A stretch of 64,000 nucleotides of DNA, taken from Brevibacillus laterosporus (lineage in GTDB: Bacteria > Bacillota > Bacilli > Brevibacillales > Brevibacillaceae). Below the pieces are notes generated by a model that was not told the origin of the DNA, ran no database searches, and worked only from the letters and a program-made list of their open reading frames with translations. Location: positions 248,001-312,000 of the forward strand of contig NZ_JAUKFY010000005.1 of the NCBI RefSeq assembly GCF_030489605.1, in the 5' to 3' direction. Every line of letters begins with the position of its first letter. Within the stretch, counting starts at the first letter, position 1. Below, in pieces: positions 60,919 through 64,000 of this stretch. The translations under genes were made by a program, and so were the position numbers.

Positions 60919-61131
60919 CTAGAGACGTTCATCCACAAGTTCGAGTACATCCGTAATCTCAACGCCAAGCACTTCGCATATTTTCGCAAGGTTATCAAGT
61001 GGTAGACGTATCGTTTCATTGTTGCACATTTCGTTGATTGACGATACACGTATCCCCGTCAGACGTGAGAGTTCTCGTTGGGAGACTCCGCGTTCTTTGA
61101 GCAGATCGGCTAATTTAATATGTATTTTCAT
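60919..61131 (-). CDS. XRE-family repressor (second)
   Basis: A 70-residue Cro/CI HTH protein (MKIHIKLADLLKERGVSQRELSRLTGIRVSSINEMCNNETIRLPLDNLAKICEVLGVEITDVLEL). ATG 61131 has GGAG nine bases upstream. It is divergent from a cluster of tiny genes and shares an operator-like palindrome with their promoter. It likely silences them in the lysogen. Confidence 0.8.
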   Translation of the reverse strand: MKIHIKLADLLKERGVSQRELSRLTGIRVSSINEMCNNETIRLPLDNLAKICEVLGVEITDVLELVDERL

Positions 61132-61152
61132 CGCGAACAACTCCATTAGTTA

Positions 61153-61181
61153 TTGTCACGTTTAACGGAACGTGTTATCCT
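61153..61181 (+). promoter_or_regulatory. Promoter of the tiny-gene cluster with palindromic operator
   Basis: TTGTCA (61153-61158) and TATCCT (61176-61181) are 17 bases apart. The palindrome CACGTT-TAACGG-AACGTG (61157-61174) fills the spacer and is a likely site for the divergent XRE repressor. Confidence 0.65.
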
Positions 61182-61236
61182 TCTTATAGAGGGTGTGATT
61201 TCCATACCTTCCAGTAAATGAGAAGGAGGATGGGTA

Positions 61237-61341
61237 ATGGTGGAGGTCGTGCTTCTGGTAACCGCGCTGGTAAACTTGGCAACTGCGATAGTCAACTACC
61301 GCAATGGCAGGCGAAACAGCAACGGTCGGAACCTAAAGTAA
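61237..61341 (+). CDS. 34-residue membrane micropeptide
   Basis: ATG 61237 with AGAAGGAGG upstream. The product has one hydrophobic helix (VVLLVTALVNLATAIV) and a basic, Asn/Arg-rich tail. Similar in design to the one at 61477. No homologue recognised. Confidence 0.5.
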   Translation: MVEVVLLVTALVNLATAIVNYRNGRRNSNGRNLK

Positions 61342-61342
61342 A

Positions 61343-61371
61343 GACCCCTTACGTTAGCGGCGTAAGAGGTC
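61343..61371 (+). other. Stable hairpin between two micropeptide genes
   Basis: GACCCCTTACG and CGTAAGAGGTC pair over 10 of 11 positions. No T run follows, so it is more likely a processing or stability element than a terminator. Confidence 0.5.
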
Positions 61372-61476
61372 GGTCATCAAACGGGTATGGGAGCCTAACG
61401 GTTCCCTGCCCTCCCCATTATCTTATTCCAATCATACCCTCGTTCATGCACTATAGTCAACGGAGGCGTTGGAACC

Positions 61477-61563
61477 GTGGAAACTATTACATTGGTAATC
61501 GCGGTGATAGCGCTGGTAATCTCGATCGCCGCGTTGGTACAAGCCGTGAAAAACCGCAAATAG
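61477..61563 (+). CDS. 28-residue membrane micropeptide
   Basis: GTG 61477 with CGGAGGCG upstream. The product is a single hydrophobic helix (ETITLVIAVIALVISIAALV) ending QAVKNRK. It is followed directly by a terminator. It resembles holin-like or type I toxin-like peptides. Confidence 0.5.
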   Translation: METITLVIAVIALVISIAALVQAVKNRK

Positions 61564-61590
61564 TCGTCGGACAACCGGCGGCTTTTTGCT
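61563..61590 (+). terminator. Terminator before the micro-ORF array
   Basis: GTCGTCGG and CCGGCGGC pair around ACAA, followed by TTTTT. It starts on the stop codon of the 28-residue peptide. Confidence 0.8.
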
Positions 61591-61647
61591 TTTGGAAGGA
61601 TTTTGCAATCTCCTTGTCGAAAGGTGTAGACGAGGAGGTGGGTATTG

Positions 61648-61743
61648 ATGAAAGTAGTTTTCGAGAGCTTTCCGGAGTGGAAATGCTGCACAGACCCTAA
61701 TTGGGACGCAGGACCGAAGTGGACCGACAACCCGGGCCATTAG
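61648..61743 (+). CDS. Micro-ORF array member 1 (31 residues, ends NPGH)
   Basis: ATG 61648 follows CGAGGAGGTGG. The product starts MKVVFESFPEWKCC and ends WTDNPGH. It is the first of six consecutive ORFs with related C-termini. A terminator lies 60 bases upstream, so a promoter in between or read-through is needed. Confidence 0.5.
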   Translation: MKVVFESFPEWKCCTDPNWDAGPKWTDNPGH

Positions 61744-61764
61744 TATTTAAGGAGGTTACGCGAC

Positions 61765-61803
61765 ATGACTAATCCAGAATGGCGCGATGATCCCGGTCAC
61801 TAA
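61765..61803 (+). CDS. Micro-ORF array member 2 (12 residues)
   Basis: ATG 61765 follows AAGGAGG. The whole product is MTNPEWRDDPGH. The EW and DDPGH blocks recur in other members. Confidence 0.45.
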   Translation: MTNPEWRDDPGH

Positions 61804-61819
61804 ACCGAGGAGGAACGCG

Positions 61820-61966
61820 ATGGTGTACGATATCAATTGGATTGACGATCCTAGAGGTTTTATTGACCCCCGAGTATTAAAGCAAGGGAGGAATTACGCT
61901 ATGATTTACGAATCGGTTGATAATCCGCAGGGAATCACTGTTTGGTTCGTGGACCCCGGATATTGA
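61820..61966 (+). CDS. Micro-ORF array member 3 (48 residues, internal restart)
   Basis: ATG 61820 follows GAGGAGG. The product contains NWIDDPRG near its start and ends VDPGY. An in-frame ATG at 61901 has its own GGGAGG site and would give 21 residues, so this ORF may be a fusion of two array units. Confidence 0.45.
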   Translation: MVYDINWIDDPRGFIDPRVLKQGRNYAMIYESVDNPQGITVWFVDPGY

Positions 61967-61985
61967 TAATAGGAGTGTACACGGT

Positions 61986-62024
61986 ATGACAGAACCAGAA
62001 TGGCTAGATGACGCCGGCTACTAA
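61986..62024 (+). CDS. Micro-ORF array member 4 (12 residues)
   Basis: ATG 61986 follows AGGAGTG. The whole product is MTEPEWLDDAGY, clearly related to member 2. Confidence 0.45.
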   Translation: MTEPEWLDDAGY

Positions 62025-62043
62025 ATCGAGGGAGGCTCGCAAT

Positions 62044-62121
62044 ATGACCGAATCAGAATGGACGGTACAACGTAATTGCAATACGGGCGATCCGGGCTGG
62101 CTAGACGATCCCGGTCACTAA
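62044..62121 (+). CDS. Micro-ORF array member 5 (25 residues)
   Basis: ATG 62044 follows GAGGGAGG. The product begins MTESEWTVQRN and ends GWLDDPGH, joining features of members 4 and 6. Confidence 0.45.
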   Translation: MTESEWTVQRNCNTGDPGWLDDPGH

Positions 62122-62138
62122 GTAAAGGAGCGTACGAC

Positions 62139-62195
62139 ATGACAGAGTCGGATTGGACAAAACAACGCTTTGACCACGGTGGAATTGGCTGGTAA
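62139..62195 (+). CDS. Micro-ORF array member 6 (18 residues)
   Basis: ATG 62139 follows AAAGGAG. The product is MTESDWTKQRFDHGGIGW. Its first half matches member 5; its end differs. A terminator follows about 45 bases downstream. Confidence 0.45.
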   Translation: MTESDWTKQRFDHGGIGW

Positions 62196-62239
62196 GTAGT
62201 CACAGATACCGTGGTGTATGTGGACCATAATTAACTAAG

Positions 62240-62264
62240 AGTCGCCAATTACGGCGGCTTTTTC
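62240..62264 (+). terminator. Terminator after the micro-ORF array
   Basis: AGTCGCC and GGCGGCT form a stem with a six-base loop, followed by TTTTC. Confidence 0.75.
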
Positions 62265-62287
62265 TATTTTGGAGGAGGTCGTTACAA

Positions 62288-62482
62288 TTGACGGTTATAG
62301 GCTCACGAAAATGGTATAACGAGGTAGGCGAACGTTTCGGAGTGTTTACGTACCTATACTCATCACGTCCGGACAGGATCATCGTTTCTGTGATCGGCGA
62401 AGAGGAACCGCGTCGGCAAGCCATCGAATACATTAAAGCGAACGCTCCGATTGGTGTTTCGCTAGTGTTCCGAATAGGCTAA
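62288..62482 (+). CDS. Hypothetical phage protein
   Basis: A 64-residue protein (TVIGSRKWYNEVGERFGVFTYLYSSRPDRIIVSVIGEEEPRRQAIEYI). TTG 62288 with GGAGGAGGTC upstream. Looks like a small alpha/beta fold. Unrecognised. Confidence 0.55.
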   Translation: MTVIGSRKWYNEVGERFGVFTYLYSSRPDRIIVSVIGEEEPRRQAIEYIKANAPIGVSLVFRIG

Positions 62483-62496
62483 CGGGAGGGAATCGG

Positions 62497-62763
62497 ATGG
62501 ATTACGGTTCAGCAAACGGCTATCGCGCGGTACTCCACCACGGTGAGGTCCGTCTTTCTGCACAGAAAGAGTACGCGGACCACATTCGGGAAATGCGCGA
62601 GTCACAGTGGCGAGAGCTAGACGGAAAGGACCTCCGGATTAAGGTATCGGAAACAGACGATGAGGTTAAGGTATTCGCGATTGAAGAACGGGAAGGAGCA
62701 CGAAAGGTACATATTGTTTTCGAAAGTGACGACTTCAAACGTAAATTAAACGAGAGCTTCTGA
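62497..62763 (+). CDS. Hypothetical phage protein
   Basis: An 88-residue charged protein (SAQKEYADHIREMRESQWRELDGKDLRIKVSETDDEVKVFAIEE). Good GGGAGG site. Unrecognised. Confidence 0.55.
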   Translation: MDYGSANGYRAVLHHGEVRLSAQKEYADHIREMRESQWRELDGKDLRIKVSETDDEVKVFAIEEREGARKVHIVFESDDFKRKLNESF

Positions 62764-62816
62764 CGAGTGCCTTACGTCGGGAGCTTTATTTAGTTTACGT
62801 ACGCTACATGCGGTCG

Positions 62817-62841
62817 AGGAACGGCGTCATGAACCGTTCCT
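62817..62841 (+). other. Hairpin in the gap before the replication gene cluster
   Basis: AGGAACGG and CCGTTCCT form a perfect 8-bp stem with a nine-base loop. No T run follows. The rest of 62764-62919 shows no gene. Confidence 0.45.
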
Positions 62842-62919
62842 AATGCGTAACGCTCCACGCTATCGGCCGCAAGTTTACCTTATGGGAGCGTAAATATAAA
62901 CGGAATGGGGAGCGATTGG

Positions 62920-63060
62920 ATGCGGGTAGTTTTTGACTGGCGTAATTGTTTATTATGGGGCGTTTCCTTCGGTTCAACTATGACAGTGTTCTGTTTTGGA
63001 CCTTTTACAATATTTCGGAACAAGAGAGTAAAGCTGATAAAAAGGGGAGGTCGCGTATGA
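62920..63060 (+). CDS. 46-residue phage membrane protein
   Basis: A small ORF with GGGGAG about 10 bases before ATG 62920. One hydrophobic helix (LLWGVSFGSTMTVFCFGPFTIF) and a basic tail. It overlaps the next start by four bases (ATGA). Confidence 0.5.
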   Translation: MRVVFDWRNCLLWGVSFGSTMTVFCFGPFTIFRNKRVKLIKRGGRV

Positions 63061-63917
63061 GTACGACTTTCGATCGCACGTACCATCCCGAGACCGGCGA
63101 GCTTGGCACGTTTATCCCAGACGGTTCTCACGTAACGATACAGACGGATGCACAACGGGAAGCAACCCGTCAGCATTTCGAACGCGAACGAATGAAGCTG
63201 ACCTATCGTGGGTTAAATTGGGTCGCGTGTTATCACGAAGCTATACTCGGAATCATACGAGATTTAACGTTAATAGAGGCGGGAGCACTTATCAAGTTGC
63301 TTCCGTTTTTGCGTTTTAAGAGCGAGGGTAAGCTCGTACAGGACGGCAAGCCATTAAAGCAGACGGACATCGCACGCGTACTAGGACGCGGTAAGAAAGC
63401 GACTATGGCGATTCTACAACGATTAGAAACGCTCGGCGTCATAACATGCGAAAAAGAAGGCCGCACCAACGTGTACTACATTAGCGTCGATTTCCATTCG
63501 ATGGGCGACGTAATAGATGGCGCATCCTTTACGAAGCTATACCAAGTGAAGGCTCGCGAGATTGCGGAGGAACTAACACTTAGTGAACTCGGCTTCTTAT
63601 ACAAGATACTTCCGTTCTTCCACTATCAAACGTACTATCTCTGCGACAATCCAGACGAGGAGAATCCGGAGGTCATTCGCCACCTGAACCGTGAGCAATT
63701 GGCTGAACGAGTGGGACACGATATCCAGACGGTATATGAGCTCGTGAATAAACTCCGTAATAAAGGCGTAGTGCTGACGACAACAAGTGGCAAGACAACG
63801 AATTACCTCGTCCATCCAGACGTTATGTTCCGGAAAGAGTACGAGGATGAATATACGAGAGTGGTGCGGAGGATGTTCGAGGAACACCGGATTCGGCAGG
63901 CGAAGAAATTTGCTTAG
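63057..63917 (+). CDS. Probable replication initiator with tandem winged helices
   Basis: The 286-residue protein has two similar halves: LIEAGALIKLLPFLRFKSEGKLVQ ... TDIARVLGRGKKATMAILQRLETLGVI and LSELGFLYKILPFFHYQTYYLCDN ... EQLAERVGHDIQTVYELVNKLRNKGVV. Each is a helical plus winged-helix unit, as in plasmid and phage Rep/RepA-N-like proteins. ATG 63057 follows GGGGAGG. Its stop lies in a 24-bp repeat, and the second copy follows. It may initiate replication there. Confidence 0.65.
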   Translation: MSTTFDRTYHPETGELGTFIPDGSHVTIQTDAQREATRQHFERERMKLTYRGLNWVACYHEAILGIIRDLTLIEAGALIKLLPFLRFKSEGKLVQDGKPLKQTDIARVLGRGKKATMAILQRLETLGVITCEKEGRTNVYYISVDFHSMGDVIDGASFTKLYQVKAREIAEELTLSELGFLYKILPFFHYQTYYLCDNPDEENPEVIRHLNREQLAERVGHDIQTVYELVNKLRNKGVVLTTTSGKTTNYLVHPDVMFRKEYEDEYTRVVRRMFEEHRIRQAKKFA

Positions 63918-63965
63918 GTCAAAACGATACCTTTTACCCCGTTTGCTTAGGTCAAAACGACACCT
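63909..63965 (+). repeat. Two 24-bp direct repeats (iteron-like)
   Basis: TTTGCTTAGGTCAAAACGA plus (T/C)... ACCT at 63909-63932 and 63942-63965 match at 23 of 24 bases, with a 33-base period (about three helical turns). They are likely binding sites for the upstream replication protein or another regulator. More copies may lie past the window edge. Confidence 0.7.
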
Positions 63966-64000
63966 ATTGAAAGTGGGGATAACGTTGTAACAGCGGGGCG

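Noticed and set aside
61218-61700. A 160-codon + strand ORF through the tiny-gene cluster
   Set aside because: It is low-complexity (Gly/Arg/Asn) and runs through a hairpin, a terminator and the ribosome sites of three small ORFs in other frames, which have better start signals.
61648-62195. Leader peptides of an attenuator
   Set aside because: There are six in succession, each with its own ribosome site, with no run of a single amino acid and no clear alternative terminator structures between them.

Overview
The first ~24.6 kb is a conserved chromosomal segment of an endospore-forming Firmicute. The order spoIIIA operon - accBC - yqhY/amaP/DUF2273 - nusB - folD - xseAB - ispA - dxs - tlyA - nadK - argR - recN - spoIVB - spo0A is the Bacillales core arrangement. 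The amaP-DUF2273 insertion before nusB and the Kae1-like gene between nusB and folD suggest Paenibacillaceae, most likely Brevibacillus (inferred from gene content, not from a search). Almost all of these genes lie on the + strand, with good ribosome binding sites, frequent overlaps and clear terminators. Together they cover the feeding-tube/engulfment complex (SpoIIIA), fatty-acid initiation (AccBC), one-carbon metabolism, isoprenoid precursors, NAD kinase, arginine control, DNA repair, the SpoIVB sigma-K checkpoint protease and the master sporulation regulator Spo0A.

From about 24.7-25.0 kb to the end of the window the content changes completely to the early and replication half of a large temperate phage. 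This is a prophage lying directly downstream of spo0A. No integrase, capsid, tail or lysis gene falls inside the window, so only one side of the element is seen. 25-34 kb holds small hypothetical genes, a ParB-like protein, three minus-strand accessory genes (two of them membrane or secreted proteins that could be expressed in the lysogen) and a DnaC-like ATPase. 34.6-37.7 kb holds an antirepressor, a DnaB-type helicase and a TOPRIM primase. 37.7-41 kb is an AT-rich control island. 41-60 kb is the replication and nucleotide module: gp32-like SSB, a family A DNA polymerase split over two ORFs with a third gene between them, PD-(D/E)XK and DnaQ-type nucleases, RuvC, B12-dependent ribonucleotide reductase, dUTPase, ThyX, dNMP kinase and two DNA methyltransferases. 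60-64 kb holds regulators, arrays of tiny ORFs and a probable replication initiator followed by 24-bp direct repeats.

The most interesting locus is the control island at 37.8-40.8 kb. A small divergent HTH gene faces a 456-residue HTH/TPR receptor of the RRNPP type. The receptor is followed at once by a 49-residue secreted pro-peptide and a strong terminator. The pro-peptide carries the hexapeptide NVGEHG twice: once right after the predicted signal-peptidase site and once at its C-terminus. The two copies use different synonymous codons, which argues that the peptide itself is selected. This is the layout of an arbitrium-type (AimR-AimP) lysis-lysogeny communication system, with an apparently new, duplicated signal. 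Beyond the terminator lie a 14-codon ORF and hairpins, an XRE repressor and a sigma-like factor.

The second unusual locus is at 61.6-62.2 kb. Six consecutive micro-ORFs of 12-48 codons, each with its own strong Shine-Dalgarno site, encode related peptides, most ending in D-(P/A)-G-(H/Y). The array is bracketed by terminators. Other points are the split polymerase, a 50-bp repeat family shared by two distant promoters, and a minus-strand type I toxin-like micropeptide.
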